A stretch of 64,000 nt of DNA from an uncultured Bacilli bacterium (GCA_934131005.1 CAKOYV010000005.1:1-64000); one strand, 5' to 3'; positions 53,632 to 62,934 are shown, counted from the first letter of the stretch. Notes: generated by a model from the sequence alone, not told the origin. Numbers and translations are program-made.

Positions 53632-54720
53632 ATGGAAAAATATTTGTTTACTAGTGAAGCTGTTTGTTGTGGGCATCCTGATAAGATATGTGATAAGATA
53701 AGTGATTATATTTTGGATGAAGCTTTGAGGCAAGATATGGATAGTAGAATGGCTGTAGAAGTTAGTATAAAGGGTAAGATGATTTTTATTTATGGTGAGG
53801 CTTCAACTATGGCAAAGCTTTGTTATAAGGATTTAGCACTTAAAGTTATGGGTGATTTAGGTTATGATGATGATTATGAAGTAATTGTTAATGTTAGTGA
53901 GCAATCTTTAGAAATTAGTAATGCTGTTGGTAGTGATAGATTGGGGGCTGGAGATCAGGGAATTATGTTTGGATATGCTTGTAGTGATACTGATGAATTA
54001 ATGCCACTACCAATAATGTTAGCTCAAAAAATTGTTTATAAATTAGATAGTTTAAAGAAGAGTAATTCATTTTTAAAACCTGATGGAAAAAGTCAAGTTA
54101 CGGTTGAATATGTTGATGATAAACCTAGTAGGGTAGATACAATTTTATTGGCTATTTGTCACGATAAGGGTGTTGATAATGAATTTTTGAAATCATTTAT
54201 TATTAGAGAAGTTATAGATAAAGTTGTTCCTTTCAAGTACATTGATGATAAGACAAAAATTCTTATTAATACTAGTGGTTCTTTTACTTTAGGAGGGCCA
54301 CTTGCTGATAGTGGTACGACTGGTAGAAAAATTGTTAGTGATTCATATGGCGGTATGGCAAGAGTTGGAGGTGGATGTTTTAGTAGTAAAGATGCTAGTA
54401 AAGTAGATAGGAGTGCAGCATATTATGCTAGATATGTTGCTAAAAATGTTGTGTTTCATAAAATGGCTTTAAGATGTGAAATTCAAGTTAGTTATGCTAT
54501 TGGATTAGAAGAGCCTGTTTCTCTTTATGTAGATTGTTTTGGTACTAATAAGGTATCCTATGGTGAGATTTATAAGTATATTAGTGATAATTTTGATTTT
54601 AGAGTTAAAAATATTATTTCAGAATTGGATTTAAAAAGACCAATATACTATGATTTAGCATGTTATGGTCATTTTGGAAGATGGGATTTAAATTTGACTT
54701 GGGAGAGGATAAAATATTGA
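53632..54720 (+). CDS. metK: S-adenosylmethionine synthase
   Basis: Makes SAM from methionine and ATP; 362 aa, somewhat shorter than the usual 380-400. The methionine/ATP motifs are FTSEAVCCGHPDKICDKISD, GAGDQGIMFGYA and GGGCFSSKDASKVDRSAAY. The last differs from the usual GGGAFSGKDPTKVDRS at three positions but keeps both lysine-aspartate elements. Convergent with a metalloprotease-like gene. GGAGG before the ATG. Confidence 0.95.
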   Translation: MEKYLFTSEAVCCGHPDKICDKISDYILDEALRQDMDSRMAVEVSIKGKMIFIYGEASTMAKLCYKDLALKVMGDLGYDDDYEVIVNVSEQSLEISNAVGSDRLGAGDQGIMFGYACSDTDELMPLPIMLAQKIVYKLDSLKKSNSFLKPDGKSQVTVEYVDDKPSRVDTILLAICHDKGVDNEFLKSFIIREVIDKVVPFKYIDDKTKILINTSGSFTLGGPLADSGTTGRKIVSDSYGGMARVGGGCFSSKDASKVDRSAAYYARYVAKNVVFHKMALRCEIQVSYAIGLEEPVSLYVDCFGTNKVSYGEIYKYISDNFDFRVKNIISELDLKRPIYYDLACYGHFGRWDLNLTWERIKY

Positions 54721-54735
54721 TAATATATAAAAATA

Positions 54736-55635
54736 TTAACGATAGTTACAATTTTCATTGAAGGTTATTATAATATAGTTAATATCTTTAATGTAAGATT
54801 TTATTTTGGCAATTGTAAAGCTTTTAAAATATTTTTGAGTTTGTAATTTTAATTCTAAATTCATTATTTTATTTAATAATTCTATTAATTTATTATAACT
54901 ATTTTTAATGCCGGTAATATTATTGAACCAAGTTTCAATATCTTCTGTTTGTCCATTTATTCTCAGATTTTCTAAGGTATAAATGAAGGTACTGTTATTT
55001 GTTAATTCTTTTAGAATATTTGTCTCTAATAAATAAGCATTGGAATTATAATTTTTGTTTGTTTCGTTATTAATTGCGTATATTGTATTATTTATTGTGT
55101 CTATATTGCTAGATGTATAATTTTTAATTATATTTACAATTGATTCTGTTTGTTTTGTATTTATTACTTCTTCAAGAATATAACTTTTTGTTTTTTCGAG
55201 TTGTTTTAATGTTTTTTCTTCATATATTATTTCTGATAATCCAGTTCGAATATAAATTATATTATTTTTTATTGATATTTCATTGTTGTATGAATTAATT
55301 GCATGGTTATATTCATGAATAAGGTTGTCTAATAACGTTATTAAGGTGATTTTTTCGTAGTTATTTATAACAATGTATTTAGATGTTGTTAGTTTATTAT
55401 CTATATAGTTGGGAATACTTACATAATAAGCATTGATGTATGGTGAATTTTCATTATTTATTATGATAGGTGTGTTAGTGAAGACATCTAATATTAATTT
55501 TTCTTCCCCCTTATATTTTTGTGTGAATGCTGGTATTATTAGGTATAGTAGGTGTTTAATGTTATTATCATAGTTAAATTTTTTTGCTAGTTCGTCTATT
55601 TTTTTCTTGTATTTTAAAATTATTGTATCGTTCAT
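54736..55635 (-). CDS. Putative zincin metallopeptidase-like protein
   Basis: A 299-aa protein I do not recognise as a named family. It carries HEYNH at 107-111 inside LIHEYNHAIN, the HExxH zinc motif, and a later LEEVINTKQTE (about 154-164) that could provide the third ligand. No signal peptide or membrane helix, so probably cytoplasmic. The C-terminal half is helical and rich in Asn/Thr. GGTGAT before the ATG. It faces metK tail to tail and is divergent from the Mbeg1-like gene. Activity is inferred only from the motif. Confidence 0.7.
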   Translation of the reverse strand: MNDTIILKYKKKIDELAKKFNYDNNIKHLLYLIIPAFTQKYKGEEKLILDVFTNTPIIINNENSPYINAYYVSIPNYIDNKLTTSKYIVINNYEKITLITLLDNLIHEYNHAINSYNNEISIKNNIIYIRTGLSEIIYEEKTLKQLEKTKSYILEEVINTKQTESIVNIIKNYTSSNIDTINNTIYAINNETNKNYNSNAYLLETNILKELTNNSTFIYTLENLRINGQTEDIETWFNNITGIKNSYNKLIELLNKIMNLELKLQTQKYFKSFTIAKIKSYIKDINYIIITFNENCNYR

Positions 55636-55745
55636 ATTATCACCTATTTAGATTATAGCAAAATTCACGTTTTTTTGTAAAGGTGCTATGTAGAAATAGA
55701 ATAATTGATATTTATTTGTTATAATTGATATTAGGAGAGGATAGT

Positions 55746-56852
55746 ATGAATCTAATTAGTTATATTGATAAATATGGGTGCTATAGTTTTGAAGAAGTTG
55801 AATTTAATGAGGTTGACAATTTAGTTTTTTCCTCATTAGCTTATGTTAGTTTGGGAAAGTATGTTAGTAATAATAGATTTAATAAGAAACGTCTTCAAGA
55901 TGTTGGACGTTTGTTTTTTCGAGATTATGATGAGAGCCAGAAAAATATAATTGCTGTTAGAGGTGGAATTAAAATTTTACGTAGTGTGATGGAGACTAGG
56001 CGATATGGAAGTTTACTTGTTTATAATTATTCTTATGTTGGTGATGATAAACAACAGTTTAGTGCTATTACGATTGATATTAGAAAAGATTTAGTTTATG
56101 TTGCTTATGAAGGAACTGATCAGTTAATAAGTGGATGGAAAGAGGATTTTATGATGGCTTATAAGTTTCCTGTTCTATCTCAAAGAAGGGCTATTGATTA
56201 TTTAAATCGTCATTTTTTATTTAATAACAAAGATATTATTTTGGGCGGACATTCTAAGGGTGGTAATTTGGCAATGGTAGCGGCTATGTATTCTAATTTT
56301 TGGGTTAAGGATAGAATTATTAGTATTTATAATAATGATGGTCCAGGACTTAGGAAAAAGGAGATAGAGAGTAAATATTATAAAAGTATTGCCAGTAAGA
56401 TTGTTCATATTATTCCTAATTATTCTATAATAGGTTTGTTACTTAGGCATGATAGTAATTATACTGTTATTCGTTCGTTTAAAAAGAGTATTTATGCACA
56501 TGATTTGTTAACTTGGGTAGTTAGAGGTAATCAATTAGAACGAGTTTCTCTTAGTTACTTTAGTCAAATAATGGATGAGGGAATGATAAAATGGTTAGAT
56601 AAGTATGATGATGAAACACGCAAAAAATTTGTTGATGGTTTATTTTTTATATTTGAAAGTGCTAATGTTACTAGTATAGTGGATGTTTTAGAAAATAAAA
56701 AATTGATTTTAAAATTAATTATGGAAACAAAAGAAATTGATAAAGATACGAAAAAAATGATGAAGGATTTTGTGTATGTTATATTTAAATATTTTCGTGA
56801 TGTAAAGTTGGATACTTTGTTTGAGAAAATAAATAAAAATAGCCAAAATTAA
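55746..56852 (+). CDS. Mbeg1-like (DUF2974) alpha/beta hydrolase
   Basis: A 368-aa protein of the DUF2974/Mbeg1-like group, lipase-like cytoplasmic alpha/beta hydrolases. The nucleophile elbow is GGHSKGGNLAM. Upstream are VYVAYEGTDQLISGWKEDF and downstream NNDGPG, both typical. The substrate is unknown. ATG 55746 is chosen over TTG 55725 by AGGAGAGG spacing. It is followed after 35 bp by a DUF308 membrane protein. Confidence 0.85.
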   Translation: MNLISYIDKYGCYSFEEVEFNEVDNLVFSSLAYVSLGKYVSNNRFNKKRLQDVGRLFFRDYDESQKNIIAVRGGIKILRSVMETRRYGSLLVYNYSYVGDDKQQFSAITIDIRKDLVYVAYEGTDQLISGWKEDFMMAYKFPVLSQRRAIDYLNRHFLFNNKDIILGGHSKGGNLAMVAAMYSNFWVKDRIISIYNNDGPGLRKKEIESKYYKSIASKIVHIIPNYSIIGLLLRHDSNYTVIRSFKKSIYAHDLLTWVVRGNQLERVSLSYFSQIMDEGMIKWLDKYDDETRKKFVDGLFFIFESANVTSIVDVLENKKLILKLIMETKEIDKDTKKMMKDFVYVIFKYFRDVKLDTLFEKINKNSQN

Positions 56853-56887
56853 TAATAAGTGTTATAATATTGATGGAGGTTGATAGT

Positions 56888-57445
56888 GTGAAAAATATAG
56901 AAAAATTTATTCAAAATTTTTTGTGGAAGAGTATATTTATTTCATTGCTGTTTTTAATTTTAGGGATAGTTTTGGTTATTGATCCTAATATGTCTGTTTT
57001 GGGAATTGCATATGTTGTTGGGGTTGTTTTAATAATTAATGGTATTTCTTATATGATTGAGAGTAATGTTAAATTATTATTTTATGATCCCTTACTAGTA
57101 GGCATAATTAGTTTAATCTTTGGAATAATTGTTATTGTAAATCCTGATATATTTACAGTTATGATTCCAATTGTATTAGGTATTTGGTTTATTATTTATG
57201 GTGTCATTAAATATAAGTTTTCAATGGTACTTAATGAAATTGGAGAAAATGGTTGGGCAGTTTCTTTATTAGGAGCTTTGATTACTATGTTTAGTGGAAT
57301 ATTATTGATGGTATTTCCTAAAGTGGGTGCTGTTACACTAGTTTTTATGATAGGTGTTTTATTAATTGTTTATTCTATTAGCGATATTATTAATTTCTTT
57401 ATTATTAAGAAACGTGTTAATGATATTGTCAAATATTTTAAATAA
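56888..57445 (+). CDS. HdeD/DUF308 family membrane protein
   Basis: A 185-aa protein with six membrane segments in three hairpin-like repeats (each with a G-I-x-L-I/V pattern, e.g. LGIVLVIDPNMSVLGIAYVVG and FGIIVIVNPDIFTVMIPIVLG), the DUF308 layout shared with HdeD. Function unknown in Gram-positives. Start GTG 56888 with GGAGGT 8 nt upstream. Likely co-transcribed with the hydrolase gene before it. Confidence 0.82.
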   Translation: MKNIEKFIQNFLWKSIFISLLFLILGIVLVIDPNMSVLGIAYVVGVVLIINGISYMIESNVKLLFYDPLLVGIISLIFGIIVIVNPDIFTVMIPIVLGIWFIIYGVIKYKFSMVLNEIGENGWAVSLLGALITMFSGILLMVFPKVGAVTLVFMIGVLLIVYSISDIINFFIIKKRVNDIVKYFK

Positions 57446-57462
57446 TTATTATTGATTTTAGT

Positions 57463-57492
57463 GATTCTTCATAATTTGAGGAATCTTTTTTT
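57463..57492 (+). terminator. Terminator after DUF308 gene
   Basis: GATTCTTCA/TGAGGAATC 9-bp arms (one wobble), TAATT loop, seven T. Confidence 0.85.
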
Positions 57493-57566
57493 GTAAAGTT
57501 AGTTTTTATTATTTGATTACTGATTTTAGTATGCTATAATATACATTATAAGGTAGGTGTATTAAA

Positions 57567-58586
57567 ATGAAGTGTGTTTCTATTTCTGGAAAGAAAAAAT
57601 TAGTTTTAAAGGATATAAATAAACCAGTTTCAAAAAATGGGGCTGTTGTTATTGAGGTTAAATCCTGTGGTATTTGTGGATCTGATATTCATAATTGGGA
57701 TATGGGAAATTCTATTGGACTAGTTATGGGTCATGAGTTTGCTGGTGTAGTTGTTGACCCTGGTAGTAGACAAGATTTAAAGAAGGGTGATAGAGTTACA
57801 GGTCTTCCTATTTCTCCTTGTGGTAAGTGCGATGCTTGTACTAGTGGCAATGTTCAATATTGTGCTGATACTTGGACAGATGCTGTAGGATTATCATTAT
57901 CTAATCCTGGTGCATATGCAGAATATACTAGTTGTAGAGCTTCGATGGTTAGAAAACTTCCAGGAAATGTTAGTTATGATGCTGCTTGTATGGTAGAACC
58001 AAGCGCAGTTAGTTTGCACGCTATAAATTTAGCTAATATAAAGATAGGTGATTCTGTTTTAATTATTGGTGGTGGAATAATAGGACTGATGGCTGCAGAA
58101 TTTGCTAAGATGAATGGGGCTAGTAAGGTTATTTTAATTGAAACTAATAAAAAACGTGGTAGGAAAGCTGTTAGTTATGGAAAGGTTGATGCATATTACG
58201 ATGCTCTTGATGAAAAGACAATCCCTAATTTGCTTACTATGACTAATGGAGGTTTTGATAAGGTTATAGAGTGTTGTGGTAATAGTGCGGCTGTTAGTGA
58301 AGCTTTAATGTGTGTTAAAGCTGGTGGTTGTGTTGTATTGGTTGGTGTATCTGTTGGAAATGTTAGTATTCCTAGTGTAGTTGCTGTGATGAAGGAGATT
58401 AAGATGCAAGGTGCAATTGCTTATAAGCCAAGTGAATTTGATGAATGTTTGCAACTTATTGCATCTAAGAAAATAAATGTTACCAAATATATAGATGATG
58501 TTATTTCTTTAGAGCAGGCCCAAGAAGCATTTGAACGTCTAACTAATGGCAAGGATGCTGCTGTTAAAATTATTTTTAAACCATAA
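57567..58586 (+). CDS. Zinc-dependent medium-chain alcohol dehydrogenase
   Basis: A 339-aa MDR-superfamily enzyme of the polyol/threonine dehydrogenase group. Catalytic zinc region CGICGSDIHNWD and GHEFAGVV; structural zinc cysteines in CGKCDACTSGNVQYC; Rossmann NAD(P) motif IGGGIIGLMAAEFAKMNGA. All are intact. Substrate cannot be told; sorbitol- or butanediol-type dehydrogenases are the nearest by motif. AGGTAGGTG before the ATG. Flanked by terminators and promoters, so probably monocistronic. Confidence 0.9.
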   Translation: MKCVSISGKKKLVLKDINKPVSKNGAVVIEVKSCGICGSDIHNWDMGNSIGLVMGHEFAGVVVDPGSRQDLKKGDRVTGLPISPCGKCDACTSGNVQYCADTWTDAVGLSLSNPGAYAEYTSCRASMVRKLPGNVSYDAACMVEPSAVSLHAINLANIKIGDSVLIIGGGIIGLMAAEFAKMNGASKVILIETNKKRGRKAVSYGKVDAYYDALDEKTIPNLLTMTNGGFDKVIECCGNSAAVSEALMCVKAGGCVVLVGVSVGNVSIPSVVAVMKEIKMQGAIAYKPSEFDECLQLIASKKINVTKYIDDVISLEQAQEAFERLTNGKDAAVKIIFKP

Positions 58587-58675
58587 TTATTGTATGATGC
58601 ATATAAATTTGTTAAATGGATATAATATTAAGGATAAAGTGAATTGACATTTTATTTTTAATATTTTTAACTTTT

Positions 58676-58702
58676 TTAGCAATCTCGCTTGACAATTGCT
58701 AA
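58676..58702. promoter_or_regulatory. CIRCE-like operator of hsp20
   Basis: TTAGCA, 15 bp, TGCTAA; this is the exact geometry of CIRCE (the HrcA binding site), although the inner triplets are ATC/AAT, not CTC/GAG. Arms extend outward with T and A runs. It overlaps the -35 box. Confidence 0.65.
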
Positions 58703-58716
58703 AAAAGTGCTATAAT
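58689..58716 (+). promoter_or_regulatory. Promoter of hsp20
   Basis: TTGACA, 16 bp, TATAAT; overlaps the CIRCE-like dyad so HrcA binding would block it. Confidence 0.8.
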
Positions 58717-58740
58717 GAATATCGAAAGGTGATGATAGAT

Positions 58741-59157
58741 ATGGCTTTAATACCAAGATTGATGCCAAATTATTTGGATGGTGTATTTGATGATTTCTTT
58801 ACTCCAATAAAAGGAGATGAAACAGCAAGAATGAAATGTGATATCTATGAGAAAGATGGAATTTATACAATGGAGATGGATATCCCAGGTTTTGATAAAA
58901 AAGATGTAAAAATAGAAGTAGATGATAATGATTATCTTACCATTACTGCTTTTAAATCAGAAGAAGATAATGAAGAAGATGAAGATAAAAACTATGTAAG
59001 AAAAGAAAGAGTATATGGAAAATATCAAAGAAGTTTTTATGTAGGTGATATTGATAAAGAAAAAATAGATGCTTCTTTTGAAAATGGTATATTAACTGTT
59101 ACTATGCCAAAGAAGGAAGAAGAGAAATCATCAAAGAAAACTATTGAAGTAAAATAA
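58741..59157 (+). CDS. Hsp20/alpha-crystallin small heat-shock protein
   Basis: ATP-independent chaperone of 138 aa. The alpha-crystallin domain runs from about residue 35 (CDIYEKDGIYTMEMDIPGFDKKDVKI) to 125, and the conserved FENGILTVTMPK lies near the end. N-terminal arm MALIPRLMPNYLDGVFDDFF. ATG 58741 has AAGGTGATGAT just before it; the in-frame ATG at 58696 would lie inside the promoter. Under a CIRCE-like operator, so probably heat-induced via HrcA. Confidence 0.95.
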   Translation: MALIPRLMPNYLDGVFDDFFTPIKGDETARMKCDIYEKDGIYTMEMDIPGFDKKDVKIEVDDNDYLTITAFKSEEDNEEDEDKNYVRKERVYGKYQRSFYVGDIDKEKIDASFENGILTVTMPKKEEEKSSKKTIEVK

Positions 59158-59160
59158 TAA

Positions 59161-59204
59161 AAATTAGTTTAGATTGTTGAATCTAAACTAATTTTTTTTG
59201 CTTT
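59161..59204. terminator. Terminator of hsp20, shared with convergent small gene
   Basis: Perfect 15-bp arms 59161-59175/59180-59194, GTTG loop, then T run. Confidence 0.9.
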
Positions 59205-59319
59205 TTTCTATTTTTTTATAATAATTTTGTCCTTTTTTATAAGTTTCGCTGATGATTTTTTGAATATTTACGTTATCTGACATATCTACTTTTAATAGAG
59301 GTTTTTTTGGATTTTTCAT
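59188..59319 (-). CDS. Small lysine-rich hypothetical protein
   Basis: A 43-codon frame on the minus strand: begins MKNPKKPLLKVDMSDNVNIQ and ends in a KKIEKSKKN tail. GGTGA lies 7-8 nt before the ATG. No recognised domain. Its stop lies in the hsp20 terminator stem. It is convergent with hsp20 and divergent from spoVT. It could be a real small basic protein or chance; composition and RBS favour real. Confidence 0.5.
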   Translation of the reverse strand: MKNPKKPLLKVDMSDNVNIQKIISETYKKGQNYYKKIEKSKKN

Positions 59320-59412
59320 TTTATTTCACCATTAAGTATTATTAGTAATTTAGGTGTTTTTATGTATAAAAATTCTAATATATGGAAGAATATTTATAGA
59401 ATGGAGGAAATA

Positions 59413-59946
59413 ATGAAGACTACTGGTATTATTAGAAGGATAGATGATTTAGGAAGAGTTGTTATCCCGAAAGAGCTTAGAAAAAATTTTAGAATTAAAA
59501 ATGGAGATACTTTAGAAGTATTTGTAGATGGAGATTCTATTGTATTAAAAAAATACTCTCCAATGGAGAGTATTGAGGAGATTGCTTCTAAATATGTTGA
59601 TAGTTTTAATCAGGTTATAAAGCATAATGTTGTTGTTTGTGATAAGGATAAAATAATTGCTGTTAGTGGTCCTTTAAAAAAGAATTATTTAGGTAAAAAT
59701 ATAAGTGAGTTTACGGAGCATAGTATAGAAAGGCGAGATAGTTTTGTTGAAAGACAAAAGAAGGAGTTTTCTTTTGTGCTAGGAGTAGAGGATTTTGGAT
59801 ATTATTCTTTTAGTTCAATTGTTAATAATGGTGATACATTAGGAGCTGTTATTATTATTTCTTTAGATAAACCAATTTTAGAATTTGAGGAGAAGATGGC
59901 CGTTGTATTAGCTAATTTATTGTCAAATAAGTTTAATGGAGAATGA
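59413..59946 (+). CDS. spoVT: Stage V sporulation protein T
   Basis: Forespore transcription regulator of the AbrB family, 177 aa (178 in Bacillus). N-terminal SpoVT-AbrB swapped-hairpin domain TGIIRRIDDLGRVVIPKEL. The C-terminal GAF-like domain runs from about residue 55, with VVVCDKDKIIAVSGPLKKNYL. ATG 59413 is preferred over 59362 because GGAGG is 7 nt before it and the family's N terminus matches. In Bacillus spoVT lies just after mfd; here several genes intervene. Confidence 0.95.
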   Translation: MKTTGIIRRIDDLGRVVIPKELRKNFRIKNGDTLEVFVDGDSIVLKKYSPMESIEEIASKYVDSFNQVIKHNVVVCDKDKIIAVSGPLKKNYLGKNISEFTEHSIERRDSFVERQKKEFSFVLGVEDFGYYSFSSIVNNGDTLGAVIIISLDKPILEFEEKMAVVLANLLSNKFNGE

Positions 59947-59948
59947 TT

Positions 59949-62279
59949 TTAATTTCTTCTTTTTTTATATATTATTTGAATTATTGGTAATAGTAATAAA
60001 TTGATTGTTGATAGGATGATAGCAATTTTTTTGTATGGTGCTTCATATTCAATGGATATATAATTATTTCCTTTTTTTAGAGGAAAACCAATAAAGTTTT
60101 TGTTTGTTTTTTCATATTTGACTTTTTTGTTATTAACGAGAATTTTAAATCCTTTATCATATGGGATAGATATATTAAAATAAGAATCATTTTTAATGTT
60201 CATTGTTCCAATTATTTTGTCTCCTTTTGTCTTTTTTTTGTTTGTTTTAAAAGGTTCTATATTATTTTTTGAAATTTCACTGTAGTCTATTATGTATGTT
60301 TTGAAATCTTTTAAGCTATAAGTTCCTTTTTTTAAATAAATGTCTAATATATTTGTGTTATATATGTAATAATTAAAAGTTAAATTTTTGTTGTTATACT
60401 TCCAACTTTTGCTTGTTAAAGTATTCATTTCATTATTTATGGTAATAGTTAGGTCTTGTTCTGGGTTGTAGGTGTTGGTAAATTTTAGAAGTATTATTTT
60501 ATTGTGGGGATTTGTATTAAGTTTTATTTTGATATGACTATTATCTTTAGCAATTATTTTTGTTTTTTGTTGTGTATTTAATATTTCTAAATTTTCTTTT
60601 TCTAAGATTTCATAGGTTAAATTAACTTCATTTTTTATTGGAATTTGAGGATGTTGTTGTGTGTTTTGGGTAATGATATTGTTTAATAGAACCAATGTAT
60701 TTGCAGGATAAGGTAAGTTGTTATAGTTTTTTTCATTTATTATGTTTGTGGTTGTGTATCCTATTGGTAAGGCATTGTTATTTTTATATAAATAAACTTC
60801 ATCTTTTTCTTTTATTAATTCAAGATTTGTTAATGGGGTTGTTGTTATTATATATTTTTCCCCTAAAATTGATTGAGATAAAATATTATTGGATGCTGAA
60901 ATCATGAAATCATTTCTAAAAGGTTTATTATTGTGTAAATCTTTATAGTAAAATTCTTTGTAGTTTTTGTTGTATGTTGATGAGTAAATGGTTGTTTTAT
61001 ATTCAGATATATTGGTAATTTTGTTGATTGTTTCTTTTGATGACACAAGGTTATTTATGCGATATATTGATTTATCCTTATTTGTTATATAATTTGTTAA
61101 GTATTCAGATGCTTTGTAATATTTATTATTTATATCTTCTTTTAGCATTAATTTGTCTTGACAATTTACTAGTAAAACGATTGCTAAAGACGAGATAATA
61201 ATATATGGAAAGATAAATTTGGTGCCTTGTTTGTTTAATTTTTGTAAAAAGGTGGCGGTAACTATTAGGGCTATTGGGATTAGTGGAATTAGAGATTTGC
61301 CATTTATGTATAACATTCCATTTAAAATATAGTTAAATAGGGGAATAGTAGTAATTATTAGGATTGTTAGGGATAGAAATTTTATTTCTTTTTTTGAACT
61401 TTTTAATTGTGATATTAGTGCTATTAGAGATATTAGAGATAGTCCCATTGAATAACTAGAATATAGAAGAAATGATTTAGGAGTTAGTAATTGGGTTATA
61501 TTTATGGCATTTGAACTTGTTTTTCTGCTATTTAGTAGACAATATAGGCTTGGAAAAATTATTATGGATGCTAGGAAGATACCATTTATAACGGGAAGAG
61601 CTATTTTAAAAGTTTCTTTTATTATTTGTTTTTTTTGTTTTATACATTTGTAGACAAAGTAAATAAATAAAGAGACTAGGCAAGAAATAGAATAAAAATA
61701 ACTTGTATATAGGATAAGTGCTATAGATATAGATAGAATAAGTGTGTTCTTTTTTTCAAAGTATTTATCAATTCCCCATAGGCCTATTATTAAGAATGGT
61801 AAGTAATTTATAAACATTATATGGCGTTTGGCATGGAAGATTAAGGGAGCTGCACATAAGAAAAGAAATGCTGTTAAGAATCTTGTTTTAAAGTCAAAAT
61901 TGTGTTTTTTTAAAAAAAAGTAAAAAAGAGTTACAGCAAGTAATACCATTATGGAAGTTGATATAATTATGTAATCTAACATTTTTATGGATGGTAGTAA
62001 ATAAGATATTAAAATGATGGGACTTAGGAGTCCATAGTATGATAAGTAATAGATGTTTTGACCGCTTCCTAAATTTGGGGCAAAGTCTGGTAGTAAATCT
62101 TTGGTATCATAGAATAGAGTTCGAAAGTATTCTGGAATTAAGTAGTGTTGAACTTTGAAGTCAGTGTTTGAACCAAAGATGTGATTGTTAGAAGTTAGGA
62201 TAGCATAGATGAGTAAATATATTATAATATAGAATATAATTGCTAGTATATCTTTTTTTAATTCATTATTTTTTTTCAT
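59949..62279 (-). CDS. YfhO-family membrane protein
   Basis: A 776-aa protein with about a dozen N-terminal membrane segments, then a large extracellular region (about 430-740) with a beta-rich C-terminal domain, and a last membrane helix (IAIILSTINLLLLPIIQIIY). NLGSGQNIYYLSYYGLLSP near residue 70 and the general layout fit the YfhO group (GT-C-like, linked to glycosylation of wall polymers in Bacillus). Acceptor unknown. GGAG precedes the ATG. Convergent with spoVT, divergent from dut. Confidence 0.85.
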   Translation of the reverse strand: MKKNNELKKDILAIIFYIIIYLLIYAILTSNNHIFGSNTDFKVQHYLIPEYFRTLFYDTKDLLPDFAPNLGSGQNIYYLSYYGLLSPIILISYLLPSIKMLDYIIISTSIMVLLAVTLFYFFLKKHNFDFKTRFLTAFLFLCAAPLIFHAKRHIMFINYLPFLIIGLWGIDKYFEKKNTLILSISIALILYTSYFYSISCLVSLFIYFVYKCIKQKKQIIKETFKIALPVINGIFLASIIIFPSLYCLLNSRKTSSNAINITQLLTPKSFLLYSSYSMGLSLISLIALISQLKSSKKEIKFLSLTILIITTIPLFNYILNGMLYINGKSLIPLIPIALIVTATFLQKLNKQGTKFIFPYIIISSLAIVLLVNCQDKLMLKEDINNKYYKASEYLTNYITNKDKSIYRINNLVSSKETINKITNISEYKTTIYSSTYNKNYKEFYYKDLHNNKPFRNDFMISASNNILSQSILGEKYIITTTPLTNLELIKEKDEVYLYKNNNALPIGYTTTNIINEKNYNNLPYPANTLVLLNNIITQNTQQHPQIPIKNEVNLTYEILEKENLEILNTQQKTKIIAKDNSHIKIKLNTNPHNKIILLKFTNTYNPEQDLTITINNEMNTLTSKSWKYNNKNLTFNYYIYNTNILDIYLKKGTYSLKDFKTYIIDYSEISKNNIEPFKTNKKKTKGDKIIGTMNIKNDSYFNISIPYDKGFKILVNNKKVKYEKTNKNFIGFPLKKGNNYISIEYEAPYKKIAIILSTINLLLLPIIQIIYKKRRN

Positions 62280-62391
62280 AATTGTCTCCTTTGTTTATGT
62301 ATATTATAGCATGTCTGATTGGATTTTTTTGTTGATGATGTAAAATAGTATGTGTTTTTTTGAAAAATGTAAAGTTATGTTGTTGTATTAA

Positions 62392-62420
62392 TTTACATAG
62401 ATATATTTTGATGCTATAAT
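62392..62420 (+). promoter_or_regulatory. Promoter of dut-metG
   Basis: TTTACA, 17 bp, TATAAT. The predicted transcript start is at about 62427, downstream of the TTG at 62425, which supports the dut start at 62443. Confidence 0.75.
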
Positions 62421-62442
62421 TGTATTGTTTGGAGGGAGTTTA

Positions 62443-62934
62443 TTGGAAAGAGGTTTTGAGAAAATAAGCTTTAATCAGTTTGGTTCTGATGTATGCTGTG
62501 ATAAGAAGTTATATGATGGATATGAACTTCCTAAAAGAGCAAGTAAATTTAGTTGTGGATATGATTTTATTTCGTTTCGAGATATTGTTATTAAACCTGG
62601 TCAGATAGTAAAAATTCCTACTGGTTATAAGGCTAAGATGTTAAGTGATGAGGTATTGTTACTAGTTGTTAGAAGTAGTATGGGATTTAAATATAATGTT
62701 AGATTATGCAATCAGGTTGGAGTTATAGATAGTGATTATTATAATAACTCAGATAATGAGGGACATATCTATGTTGCTTTACAAAATGAAGGTAAGGATG
62801 ATTTTTATATAAAAAAAGGAGATGCTTATTGCCAAGGGATTTTTATGAAATATTTGACTTGTGGTGATAGTGTTTCTGATATTAGAGTTAGTGGAATTGG
62901 TAGTACTAATTCTTTAGATGAGGAGGGAGATTAG
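62443..62934 (+). CDS. dut: Deoxyuridine 5'-triphosphate nucleotidohydrolase
   Basis: Trimeric dUTPase that keeps uracil out of DNA; 163 aa. The five motifs are visible: PKRASKFSCGYDF (30-42), RSSMGF (77-82), NQVGVIDSDYYNN (90-102), KKGDAYCQ (124-131) and RVSGIGSTN (148-156). The last motif has Ile where Phe stacks on the base in most family members. Start TTG 62443, set by GGAGGG about 6 nt upstream and the promoter position. Likely co-transcribed with metG, which follows 1 nt after its stop. Confidence 0.93.
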   Translation: MERGFEKISFNQFGSDVCCDKKLYDGYELPKRASKFSCGYDFISFRDIVIKPGQIVKIPTGYKAKMLSDEVLLLVVRSSMGFKYNVRLCNQVGVIDSDYYNNSDNEGHIYVALQNEGKDDFYIKKGDAYCQGIFMKYLTCGDSVSDIRVSGIGSTNSLDEEGD

